The notes under the pieces are model-generated. The model was not told where the DNA came from, ran no database searches, and saw only the letters and a program-made list of their open reading frames with translations. A program made the position numbers and the translations under genes. 64,000 bases of DNA from an uncultured Candidatus Poseidoniales archaeon (lineage in GTDB: Archaea; Thermoplasmatota; Poseidoniia; Poseidoniales; Poseidoniaceae): contig CAJJAV010000020.1 in assembly GCA_905182125.1 (NCBI GenBank), forward strand, positions 1-64,000. The letters are read 5' to 3'. Positions 57,065-64,000 of this stretch are shown here, piece after piece (the first letter of the stretch is position 1; every line of letters begins with the position of its first letter).

Positions 57065-58822
57065 ATGACAAACGATACTCCCGATGAAACGGACGACGGC
57101 GAAGAAGATTGGATGAAATATGCCAACGCTGGCTTCGGAGAAACTGATTATTCGTTGTGGGATGAACAACCCGATGAAAAGCCGGAACCGAAAGAAGAGG
57201 AAGAGGAATTCGACCTGAATTCAACACCGAATCAACTGGGCACCCACATGGAAGAAATTCCACGTGCACCCTCGCCTGCTGGGCACAAGCACCTCGTTCG
57301 AATTGGCACCTGCGACCCATGCATGGGCCGCCTAGGTGGCAAGAAACGATTTGAACAAACCATCACAGAATCTGGGGTTGAAATTCGTGCCAGCGTCGTA
57401 CGCCGTGATTCGCATCTTGAAAAAGCACGGATTGAAATCCCTCTGTGCCCATTTTGCGAAAACTTGTACGAGGAAGCAAACCTGCTTGCCGACATCATCT
57501 ACGATGCAATTCAACCTTACCAAGCGACCCGTTTGCAACTCGGGGCTCGCATTCCTAAGGATCAAATCGAAGCTGAGGAAGACATTCGAAAGCGCCTTGG
57601 CGCTGGTGGATCAGATGCACTCAAATCTGGTCTTGTTACCGAGATTGCCCGCAACCTCAACGACCGATTAGAGGGTAAAAAACTGGTCAGTGACAAACCA
57701 CAAATCTTGGCTCTTATCGATGTACTCACTCTCACAGTGGAATTGGATATTCGTGCGCATTACCTCTATGGCCGCTATCAAAAATTGGAACGCGGCATCC
57801 CTCAGACACGTTGGCCTTGCCGAGCCTGCAAAGGACGCGGTTGCGAGAAGTGTGACAACACTGGGCTTCAGTACAAGAAAAGCGTTCAGGACCTCATCGG
57901 CAATCCATTGCTCAGCCATTTTGAAGCAACGGAACACGCCTTCCACGGCATGGGACGGGAAGACATCGATGTCCGCTGTATGGGTCAAGGACGACCTTTT
58001 GTCATCGAAATGAAAGAACCAAAAATACGAACTGTTGATTTGAAAGCGGCACAGAAACTGATCAATGATGCCGCTGAAGGCAGCATCATCATCACAAGCC
58101 TGCGCGATTCAAACCGAAGCGAGGTGGTGCGAGTGAAGGACACTCCAGCTGAGAAATCATACACCATCCGTTTCCGAGTTATGCCCCTTAGCGAGGCTGA
58201 ACACGCCGTCTTGACCGCTCCTGTTGACTTGACCCACATCGATGTCCAGGACCGTGGTGGCAAGGGACGGAAGAACCCGAAGCGCCGCAACCGCCGTGGT
58301 GATAAGAAAAACGACCACAAGAAACCACTTCCAGCCGTGATTGAAGTTCCCGAAGGACCCTCTGAAGAGGAACTTAAGGGTCTCAAAAAGGCAGAACTTG
58401 TCGAAAAAGCTGAAGAACTCGGGCTTGCAAAATCAGGAACAAAAGACGACCTTATCCAACGCATCATGAGCGCTGGACCGCCTCCGATTGCTACCTTTGA
58501 CCTGCCTGAGCGTGAGTTCATTTTGGACATCATCGGCAAGCTCGCTGGTGTGAAATTGGCTCAACGCACCCCTGAGCGTGTGGCTCACCGACGCGCTGAT
58601 CTCATCCGCCGGCGAACCGTGTTTGAGACCTCCGTCCCAATCATCGATGTCATGGAAGACGGCGTGATGGAAGTCGAATTTACCCTGCGCTGTGAGTCTG
58701 GAACCTACGTCAAGGAAACCATCCACGGCGATGGTGGCCGAACCCAACCAAGCCTCTCGTCCCTCATCAAAGCAAAGTGCGATGTGTTGTGGCTCGATGT
58801 GGGCGACATCCACGCTGATTGA
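57065..58822 (+). CDS. pus10: tRNA pseudouridine synthase Pus10 with inserted SAP domain
   Basis: A 585-aa Pus10, which makes pseudouridine 54/55 in archaeal tRNAs. It has an acidic N-terminal extension (about 60 aa) and a THUMP-like domain with zinc knuckles (CDPCMG ... CPFCENL, and CRACKGRGCEKC). The catalytic core is HAFHGMGREDIDVRCMGQGRPF (catalytic Asp near 302), followed by the C-terminal GTYVKETIHGDGGRTQPS motif. A SAP-like helix-turn-helix (LKKAELVEKAEELGLAKSGTKDDLIQRI, about 437-470) and a basic linker (GRKNPKRRNRRGDKKND) are inserted inside the catalytic domain. This makes the protein about 130 residues longer than usual. Confidence 0.92.
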   Translation: MTNDTPDETDDGEEDWMKYANAGFGETDYSLWDEQPDEKPEPKEEEEEFDLNSTPNQLGTHMEEIPRAPSPAGHKHLVRIGTCDPCMGRLGGKKRFEQTITESGVEIRASVVRRDSHLEKARIEIPLCPFCENLYEEANLLADIIYDAIQPYQATRLQLGARIPKDQIEAEEDIRKRLGAGGSDALKSGLVTEIARNLNDRLEGKKLVSDKPQILALIDVLTLTVELDIRAHYLYGRYQKLERGIPQTRWPCRACKGRGCEKCDNTGLQYKKSVQDLIGNPLLSHFEATEHAFHGMGREDIDVRCMGQGRPFVIEMKEPKIRTVDLKAAQKLINDAAEGSIIITSLRDSNRSEVVRVKDTPAEKSYTIRFRVMPLSEAEHAVLTAPVDLTHIDVQDRGGKGRKNPKRRNRRGDKKNDHKKPLPAVIEVPEGPSEEELKGLKKAELVEKAEELGLAKSGTKDDLIQRIMSAGPPPIATFDLPEREFILDIIGKLAGVKLAQRTPERVAHRRADLIRRRTVFETSVPIIDVMEDGVMEVEFTLRCESGTYVKETIHGDGGRTQPSLSSLIKAKCDVLWLDVGDIHAD

Positions 58823-58895
58823 TGGTTTTGAGGTTGAATGAACCCGCATCTGGCCCGCTTTTCCCCACATGTTCACCTCTTGCATCCGTCGCGGT

Positions 58896-58904
58896 GCTTA
58901 TATG
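58896..58904 (+). promoter_or_regulatory. TATA box of the L21e-rpoF operon
   Basis: GCTTATATGG lies about 75 nt before the L21e ATG, suggesting a leader of about 45 nt containing the AGGAGG ribosome-binding site. It lies just after the Pus10 stop. Confidence 0.45.
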
Positions 58905-58974
58905 GAGAAGGCAGGTCGCCGAATTGCTTGGAAGATGCATATCTGCTCATTCAAGCATACAGGAGGCGAACAAC

Positions 58975-59265
58975 ATGAAGCGATCCAAGGGACTGCGAGT
59001 CGGAACACGAAGTGTTCTCCGTCGACGCAAGAGTGAACGAAGCCGAGTAAACATCGCCCGCGTCATGCATGACTATCAAGAAGGCGACAGTGTCGCCATC
59101 GTCCTCGATGGAGGAGAACAAATGGGTATGCCTCACCGCCGATTCAACGGCCGAACAGGAGTCATCACCAAGCGCCAAGGAATTGCTTGGGTTATCGCTG
59201 TTAAAGACGGCAACATGCCAAAGACTGTGATTGCTCGTCCTGAGCACTTGCGCCCAATTCAGTGA
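58975..59265 (+). CDS. rpl21e: Ribosomal protein L21e
   Basis: A 96-aa archaeal/eukaryal-specific large-subunit protein. It begins KRSKGLRVGTRSVLRRR (KG.R..TR.l pattern) and has the SH3-like core YQEGDSVAIVLDGGEQMGMPHRRFNGRTGVI. The ATG at 58975 follows AGGAGG. L21e, rpoF, DUF655 and ksgA in this order is a conserved archaeal neighbourhood. Confidence 0.95.
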   Translation: MKRSKGLRVGTRSVLRRRKSERSRVNIARVMHDYQEGDSVAIVLDGGEQMGMPHRRFNGRTGVITKRQGIAWVIAVKDGNMPKTVIARPEHLRPIQ

Positions 59266-59275
59266 GGAATGCCAA

Positions 59276-59638
59276 ATGAAAGAAGAAGAACGATTCGTTG
59301 ATTTTGCCACCGTTCGTGAAATGTTGTTGGAAGCTCAAGGCCGACGCAACAACCTCACCTATGAGCAGAAAGCCGCTCTACAGCACGCAGAATGGGCCTC
59401 CAGCGATCACCGCAACGGCTACAAGACCGAAGCGAAAGTGTTCGACGCTCTACGCGATGCATTAACCGCTACCGAGAAACTTGCTCCTCATCCTCAACTC
59501 GCTGCTAAGTTGGCAGAGTTGATGCCAATGTACCCTGACACAGTGAAGGCCGTTCTTGCCTCCCGTCGTCTTGGTATTGAAGACAGCGAAATTCAGGAAA
59601 TCTTGGATCTCGTTCGTCAGCACGTTGGCGTCGAGTGA
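59276..59638 (+). CDS. rpoF: RNA polymerase subunit Rpo4 (RpoF)
   Basis: A 120-aa Rpb4 homologue that forms the stalk with Rpo7. The N-terminal strand/helix (DFATVREMLLEAQ) is followed by the HRDC-like C-terminal domain (HPQLAAKLAELMPMYPDTVKAVLAS ... SEIQEILDLVRQHV). Position 10 bp after L21e and before DUF655 supports it. The ATG is preceded by GAGGAATGCCAA. Confidence 0.93.
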   Translation: MKEEERFVDFATVREMLLEAQGRRNNLTYEQKAALQHAEWASSDHRNGYKTEAKVFDALRDALTATEKLAPHPQLAAKLAELMPMYPDTVKAVLASRRLGIEDSEIQEILDLVRQHVGVE

Positions 59639-59664
59639 AACCCCCCCAACCGTGGTGATCCGCT

Positions 59665-60492
59665 ATGTCTGGAGTTCGTCGTGACCGTAACATTAAGATT
59701 CCATCCCGTGGAAACAAAGGTGAACGCTCCAGTGGCAGCGAACATCGACCATCTCGTCCTGCTGAAGGACGCGCTACGGTCCCAAAGGCCCAACCTAAGA
59801 AGGCGGCTCCACAACCTCGGAAGAACACCACGCCCGGCGATGGTGAGCGAAAGCAGAACAACCGCCAGGGTGGTCAACGCTCAGGTGGTCAACGCCAAGG
59901 TGGTCAACGCTCAGGTGGTCAACGCGGTGGACGTCCACAGCAAAAATCTCCTTTGATGGAAGAGTCGTGGGCCCGAGTCATCGACCATGATACGGCTGAA
60001 AACGTCGTCGTCGCCATCAGTGAAGGCCAAATGCTGCTTTGCCGATTGGAACCAAAGGGTGGAATTGAAACACTCCTCACCACTTCAAGGGTGTACATTG
60101 GCAATGACGCATCAAAGCGAGTGAACATTGAACGCGTGCTTGGCATGACCAATCTTGGCCGTGTTGCAAACCACGTCAAGTCTGACCTACCTCTCGTGAT
60201 TCAAATCTTTATTGAAGAGAATGAGAAGCATTTCATTGACACGTTCTTCAACCGCGCAGGAAACATGTCATTGAAGCAACACGCCTTCGAACTTTTAGCT
60301 GGCGTAGGCAACAAGAAGGCCATGCAAATGGTTGACGCTCGAGGATCGAGTGGCTTTGAATCCCTCGCTGCTCTGAACGAATCCTGTAACATCGATGCGG
60401 CAGATCTCCTCGCAAAACGGTTCCTTGTGGAATTGGATGACCGAAATATCCAACCACGGTTGATTGACCTGCTCCTTCCGGTGAAGGCATGA
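59665..60492 (+). CDS. DUF655 family RNA-binding protein with Gly/Gln/Arg-rich N-terminus
   Basis: A 275-aa protein. The C-terminal ~180 residues are the archaeal DUF655 domain (ESWARVIDH..AENVVVAISEGQMLLCRLEPK, then a helix-hairpin-helix-like QHAFELLAGVGNKKAMQMVDAR). The N-terminal ~95 residues are low-complexity, with repeats of GGQR. This resembles RGG-type disordered RNA-binding tails and is not standard for the family. The role is probably RNA-related, given its invariant linkage to rpoF and ksgA. The stop overlaps the ksgA start (ATGAG). Confidence 0.88.
   Translation: MSGVRRDRNIKIPSRGNKGERSSGSEHRPSRPAEGRATVPKAQPKKAAPQPRKNTTPGDGERKQNNRQGGQRSGGQRQGGQRSGGQRGGRPQQKSPLMEESWARVIDHDTAENVVVAISEGQMLLCRLEPKGGIETLLTTSRVYIGNDASKRVNIERVLGMTNLGRVANHVKSDLPLVIQIFIEENEKHFIDTFFNRAGNMSLKQHAFELLAGVGNKKAMQMVDARGSSGFESLAALNESCNIDAADLLAKRFLVELDDRNIQPRLIDLLLPVKA
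59867..59935 (+). repeat. Short in-frame repeats encoding GGQR units
   Basis: GGTGGTCAACGC recurs four times, separated by 3-base spacers (TCA, CAA, TCA), within the DUF655 gene. It produces a GGQRS/GGQRQ tandem, and copy number may vary between strains. Confidence 0.8.
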
Positions 60493-61364
60493 GGGGCGCC
60501 CGTTGGTTAGTGGACAGCCTTCGGGCAAAACTCCCTTTTGACAAGTCGCTCGGCCAACATTTCCTCATCAATGATGCTCTGATTCGGCGCGCTGTGGAAC
60601 TTGGCCAAGTCACCGAAACCGACCACGTGTTGGAAGTTGGTCCAGGGCCCGGTGTTCTCACTGAAGTTCTGCTTGGAGCCGGCTGCCGCGTGACGGCGAT
60701 TGAACTCGACCCTGTGGCTGCTGAACACCTCCGTGGTGCCTTTGCTCCCGAGATCAAGGACGGGCAGCTGGTGTTGCTTGAGGGCGATGCCCTGGCCCTT
60801 CCGTGGCCCGATGATATCGACAAGATGGTGGCCAACATCCCGTATCAAATTTCATCACCCCTCATCGAACACCTGACCCGCTACCTGCGCAACCCTCGAA
60901 CCAGTGATCTTGATCTGGTCGTCCTTTTGGTCCAGGAAGAGTTTGCTGAACGGTTGGTCATGGAATATGAAAGCGATGTGGGGTCGCTTGGAATGACAGC
61001 GGCATTGGATTGGAACTGTGAACTTGAGGACAAAATCAGTCCACAGCACTTCAGTCCGAACCCCAAAGTCAATTCTCGATACATCACAATGGAAGCCCAC
61101 CATGAAGAATGGGAGTGTGATGTCAAATTGGTTCGTCAGATGATACACCAAGCATTTGGCGAGCGACGAAAGAAGTTACGAAGCACCCTCAAACGCTCAC
61201 CTCGTCGGATCAACCGAGTCGCTGGCTGGCATAACGACCGATGGAAGGTCGCATACGCTGCACATATCGACGATGAACGAATGGATTCCCGACCTGAAGA
61301 ATTGGAGCATGATGATTGGATTACGCTCGCTATTTCCTTCACGGAAAGTTCATCTCAGTCATGA
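60489..61364 (+). CDS. ksgA: 16S rRNA dimethyladenosine transferase KsgA/Dim1
   Basis: A 291-aa methyltransferase that dimethylates the two adjacent adenosines of 16S rRNA helix 45 during small-subunit maturation. It has KSLGQHFLINDALI, the SAM-binding DHVLEVGPGPGVLTEVLL, motif II IELDP and the catalytic NIPYQISSP. The C-terminal helical domain has RRKKLRSTLKRSP. The ATG overlaps the DUF655 stop by 4 bp, indicating coupling. Confidence 0.95.
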   Translation: MRGARWLVDSLRAKLPFDKSLGQHFLINDALIRRAVELGQVTETDHVLEVGPGPGVLTEVLLGAGCRVTAIELDPVAAEHLRGAFAPEIKDGQLVLLEGDALALPWPDDIDKMVANIPYQISSPLIEHLTRYLRNPRTSDLDLVVLLVQEEFAERLVMEYESDVGSLGMTAALDWNCELEDKISPQHFSPNPKVNSRYITMEAHHEEWECDVKLVRQMIHQAFGERRKKLRSTLKRSPRRINRVAGWHNDRWKVAYAAHIDDERMDSRPEELEHDDWITLAISFTESSSQS

Positions 61365-61461
61365 GTTGAAATACCCTCGAAATCTATATTTTTAAGACGC
61401 CGTTGCGGGAGAGCCTTTTCTTAGTGGGGCCGCCTCGCATGGACTTGTCGGAGGGGATGCT

Positions 61462-62553
61462 ATGGCAAAGAAGGACACTTATCTCGCTTTACTTCGTCGA
61501 GGAATCGACGATACAACCGCTCAGCAGTTGGCCGATGCCGGCTTGAAAATTGGCGATTTGAAGAAAATCGACAAGGACATGCTGATCGAAAATTACGGCC
61601 TGAAAGCAGACATTGCTGACGGTGTGATTTCAATCATTGCTGCTGGCCCTCAAAGCCACGGAAAAGAACGCTATCTCTCCAAGATTCTCGCCCCCGAAAA
61701 GAAGCAAGAGTCGAAGATTGAGGAAATTAAATTTCAACGCAAGCAAAAGGACGTCCTCACCGAACTTGCTGAGCAAAAAGAGCGTCTAAAAATCGCCAAG
61801 GTCGAGGCTTTCAGAGCCCAAAAGTTGGTCATGAACCGACTTGGTAAGACCGTTGAACTCATTGTCAAGTTGGAAAACAACCTCCACGATGAAGGCAAGG
61901 ACGATCAAAAGGTCAAGATCCGAGATCAACTCGAAACCCGAGGCCTCGAAGCTGCTCGTGACCATGAGATGCTGGAATTGGAAGGCACCCCCCAAGACAT
62001 CGTCGACTTCCGCCGAAACCACGTCCCCGGACTTATCTTCCACGCATGCCCAAAATGTGGCGACGAAATGGATCCCCGTCAAGCACGTGACCAAGACCGA
62101 CCTGATGATTGGGCGTTCATGTGCTGGGAATGTGAGACAAGTTTCACATCTGGCTTGGGCGACCTTGTTGAAACACGCATGTCGAACGGGACCCGAATCG
62201 TGATTGATTCAGAGAAATCACCCCGTAACCCGGTTCCACCACGACCAGCCTCGATGGATTTGACCCGTGTCAATGAAATGATTCGAAAGGATTTGGAAGA
62301 AACTGGTGCAACCGCTGACGAGATGACCAAGGTGGTTGAAGAAGGCGGCCTCACAGGTGGCCTCATGGACATCAACGACTGGATTGACCAGGTGTTAGGA
62401 GCCAAGAATTACATCCAAGCTCAAGAAGATCGTGAGGACTTTATCCTCCGGACTGGAGCTGGAGCAACGAAATTCAACAAGTGGATGAAGAAGGCAGGTT
62501 TGTACTTCAACAAGCAGACCGGACGCTGGACACGCCACAAAGATATGCGATGA
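61462..62553 (+). CDS. Hypothetical protein: HhH-like N-terminus, coiled coil, zinc ribbon
   Basis: A 363-aa protein preceded by GGAGGGGATGCT and a TATA-like box near 61385. The first ~65 residues look like a helix-hairpin-helix or SAM-like domain (LLRRGIDDTTAQQLADAGLKIGDL). A charged coiled coil spans about 75-170. A zinc ribbon (CPKCGDEMDPRQ ... CWECETSF) follows, and the C-terminus is acidic and then basic. It resembles a nucleic-acid-associated structural protein, but no family is recognised. Confidence 0.75.
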   Translation: MAKKDTYLALLRRGIDDTTAQQLADAGLKIGDLKKIDKDMLIENYGLKADIADGVISIIAAGPQSHGKERYLSKILAPEKKQESKIEEIKFQRKQKDVLTELAEQKERLKIAKVEAFRAQKLVMNRLGKTVELIVKLENNLHDEGKDDQKVKIRDQLETRGLEAARDHEMLELEGTPQDIVDFRRNHVPGLIFHACPKCGDEMDPRQARDQDRPDDWAFMCWECETSFTSGLGDLVETRMSNGTRIVIDSEKSPRNPVPPRPASMDLTRVNEMIRKDLEETGATADEMTKVVEEGGLTGGLMDINDWIDQVLGAKNYIQAQEDREDFILRTGAGATKFNKWMKKAGLYFNKQTGRWTRHKDMR

Positions 62554-62563
62554 GGTGGCTTTG

Positions 62564-62908
62564 ATGTCCGCAAATGCGGTTGCAGCAACCTTAGATCTTG
62601 AACCATTCAACGATGAAGTTCGTCCTGTGGTTCGATTTTTACGTGGTCCACATTTGCTAGGCCAGACCCCTTTCGTTGCCGGGAAGACATTGGTTGAGCA
62701 TGCTTTAGAGGCAGGTGTTGAAATTCCAACAAATTGTTCTTCAGGAACATGTGGGGCATGCATGGTGACCCTGATGCTTGGTGACGTACCACTTTCAGAC
62801 CCCTTACCCCCTGGATTGGATGATTTTCTGGTCGAAGAAGGGGCGCGACTCGGATGCATCGGGTTACCCAATGGGGACGTCGACATCGACATGCGCCCGC
62901 CACTGTGA
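62564..62908 (+). CDS. 2Fe-2S ferredoxin
   Basis: A 114-aa plant-type ferredoxin fold. The cluster-binding pattern CSSGTCGAC (C-x4-C-x2-C) is followed by the fourth cysteine in ARLGCIGLP. The helix GKTLVEHALEAGVEIP precedes the cluster loop as usual. GAGGTGG lies 5 nt before ATG 62564. It donates single electrons; its partner is unknown. It lies 10 bp after the zinc-ribbon protein. Confidence 0.9.
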   Translation: MSANAVAATLDLEPFNDEVRPVVRFLRGPHLLGQTPFVAGKTLVEHALEAGVEIPTNCSSGTCGACMVTLMLGDVPLSDPLPPGLDDFLVEEGARLGCIGLPNGDVDIDMRPPL

Positions 62909-62915
62909 AGGAGGA

Positions 62916-63113
62916 ATGATTCTGTTCGAAGAATGGGGTGCGATGGAGTGGGTGATCCTCGCAGTTGACATCATTGCTCTCGTCATTGTCATTGGTTTTC
63001 TCAAGTGGAAGATTCAGCGAAAACTGAACGAAGTCGAAATCCGTCAACGCCATCATCTTCATCTGAAACGCCCATCTGCTCAAAGTTCGGAACGAGAAAC
63101 CTCTGAAGACTGA
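62916..63113 (+). CDS. Small single-pass membrane protein
   Basis: A 65-aa protein with one hydrophobic helix (WVILAVDIIALVIVIGFLKW) and a basic cytoplasmic tail ending ERETSED. AAGGAGGA lies immediately before the ATG at 62916. It follows the ferredoxin gene by 7 bp and precedes corA by 33 bp. No family is recognised. Confidence 0.65.
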   Translation: MILFEEWGAMEWVILAVDIIALVIVIGFLKWKIQRKLNEVEIRQRHHLHLKRPSAQSSERETSED

Positions 63114-63146
63114 AACGGTCATCAAAGAGAAGCGCGACGGCATAGC

Positions 63147-64000
63147 ATGGCCGAATTGCGTTTACAAACAGCTGCGTCCGGTCGAATCCCACGCGATTCA
63201 TTCACCTTAGGTGGAGTGCTGGGTGCCATTGAAGGCGAAGGTTTGGCTTGGCTTGACATCCTTCGCCCGGATGATGAAGTGCGAGCGTTTCTGCTCGAAA
63301 CAATGGATTTTGCAGAACTGGCAGTCGAGGATGTTTTTGGTCCGGCTGATACAACCGCTCAGAAGTTCAAGAACCATCGATTCGTTGTGGTGAAAGCACG
63401 TGATGCTGACAATCAACTCGACACGGAACCTGTGGCCGTATTCATCAAAGAAAACCTCCTCATCACTGTCCGTCATTGCACCATTCCTGCGTTGAAAATC
63501 TTAGCTCGACGGTTCAAGAAAGCAGACGAAGAGGAACTTGAACTCGGTATCGACTTCTTGTTGTACGAAATGCTCGACGCCGTCGCTGACGATTGGACGC
63601 CAATCTTGAACAAATATTCGAAGCAACTTGATGATTTGGAATTCCAGGTGTTCGATCCGAACATCGAATACGATGGTGTCCTCGAAGGACTCCACAACCT
63701 CAAGCGACAACTGCGTGAAGCAAGCAAATCCATCGAATCACTCAACACCGTCACCATGCGTTTGCTAAAGCCCAATGAGCGGCTCATCAGCGAAGGCGTC
63801 ATGCGCTATTTCTCCGACCTCAACCAACTCTCGTTGGCGCTTGTAAAGCGAGCCAACAACTACGCATCAGGTGCGACTTCTGCCCGGGACAGTTACCTCT
63901 CAAACATCAGTTTGCAACTTGCTGAATCCAATGCTCAACTCACTGAAGTTATGACCACGCTCACCATCATTGGTGCCATCATGCTCCCATTGACCCTCAT
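63147..64000 (+). CDS. corA: CorA-family Mg2+/metal-ion transporter (3' end outside window)
   Basis: The open frame runs from ATG 63147 to the window edge (284 codons seen) without a stop. The N-terminal alpha/beta domain includes GLAWLDILRPDDEV and KENLLITVRHCTIPAL. The long helices follow with DDWTPILNKYSKQLDDLEFQVF and SARDSYLSNISLQLAESNAQLTEVMTTLTIIGAIMLPLT, which is the stalk helix leading into TM1. The GMN signature would lie just beyond the window. It mediates passive Mg2+ (or Co2+/Ni2+) entry. Confidence 0.9.
   Translation, partial: MAELRLQTAASGRIPRDSFTLGGVLGAIEGEGLAWLDILRPDDEVRAFLLETMDFAELAVEDVFGPADTTAQKFKNHRFVVVKARDADNQLDTEPVAVFIKENLLITVRHCTIPALKILARRFKKADEEELELGIDFLLYEMLDAVADDWTPILNKYSKQLDDLEFQVFDPNIEYDGVLEGLHNLKRQLREASKSIESLNTVTMRLLKPNERLISEGVMRYFSDLNQLSLALVKRANNYASGATSARDSYLSNISLQLAESNAQLTEVMTTLTIIGAIMLPLTL

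Overview
The window reads as a chromosome segment of a planktonic euryarchaeon, most likely Marine Group II (Poseidoniales) or a close relative. The archaeal evidence is direct: a stalk and translocon cluster in the order secE, spt5, L11, L1, L10/P0, L12/P1; the block L21e, rpoF (Rpo4), DUF655, ksgA; an intron-containing tRNA-Tyr; a Pus10 pseudouridine synthase; and promoters with TATA-like boxes about 25 nt from the expected start. The Marine Group II label is inference, from moderate GC content, very large secreted Ig-like proteins, peptide-degrading exoenzymes and an FtsZ. Several genes carry single-base frameshifts, some clustered in repeats, so part of the consensus probably contains indel errors.

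Layout. 1-3038: an accessory element abutting the 3' end of tRNA-Tyr. It holds a lipoprotein, a CRESS-DNA-virus-type Rep (HUH nuclease plus superfamily 3 helicase), a winged-helix gene nested in the Rep tail, and a chain of tiny overlapping genes, most of them zinc-finger proteins. 3039-19287: tRNA-Tyr, ftsZ, a frameshifted secreted protein, hisS, a sodium:amino-acid symporter paired with a secreted M14 carboxypeptidase, an MscS channel, hypotheticals (one with a possible caspase-like dyad), a Z-isoprenyl diphosphate synthase, a Nudix hydrolase, a DUF354 protein, RidA and a phosphohexomutase. 19294-39635: a membrane-anchored protein and then one giant surface-protein gene of about 19.6 kb on the minus strand (about 6,500 aa). 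It has about 40 He_PIG Ig-like domains; seven 7-bladed beta-propellers and one nine-unit ELW-type array are inserted inside individual Ig domains.

39719-44081: a hypothetical, then the ribosomal stalk, Spt5 and SecE operon. Two members are odd: L11 lacks its N-terminal domain and Spt5 carries an extra degenerate Nudix-like N-terminal domain. 44223-47502: a DnaJ-like chaperone and an RNase R/II-type exonuclease (frameshifted). 47503-50276: a copper-handling cluster (Cys-rich mini-protein, CopA ATPase, CopZ-like chaperone) behind an inverted repeat that flanks a TATA box. 50318-57023: tRNA-Leu, a voltage-gated-type K+ channel with a zinc-ribbon tail, a class V aminotransferase, Smr and DsrE proteins, an RND exporter and a GNAT enzyme. 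57065-64000: Pus10 with a SAP insertion, L21e, Rpo4, DUF655, KsgA, a zinc-ribbon coiled-coil protein, a 2Fe-2S ferredoxin, a small membrane protein and a CorA transporter cut by the window end.

The strongest candidate for an undescribed system is the Rep element at tRNA-Tyr (1-3038). The strongest structural novelties are the nested propeller-in-Ig giant protein and the two altered translation/transcription factors, NTD-less L11 and Nudix-Spt5.
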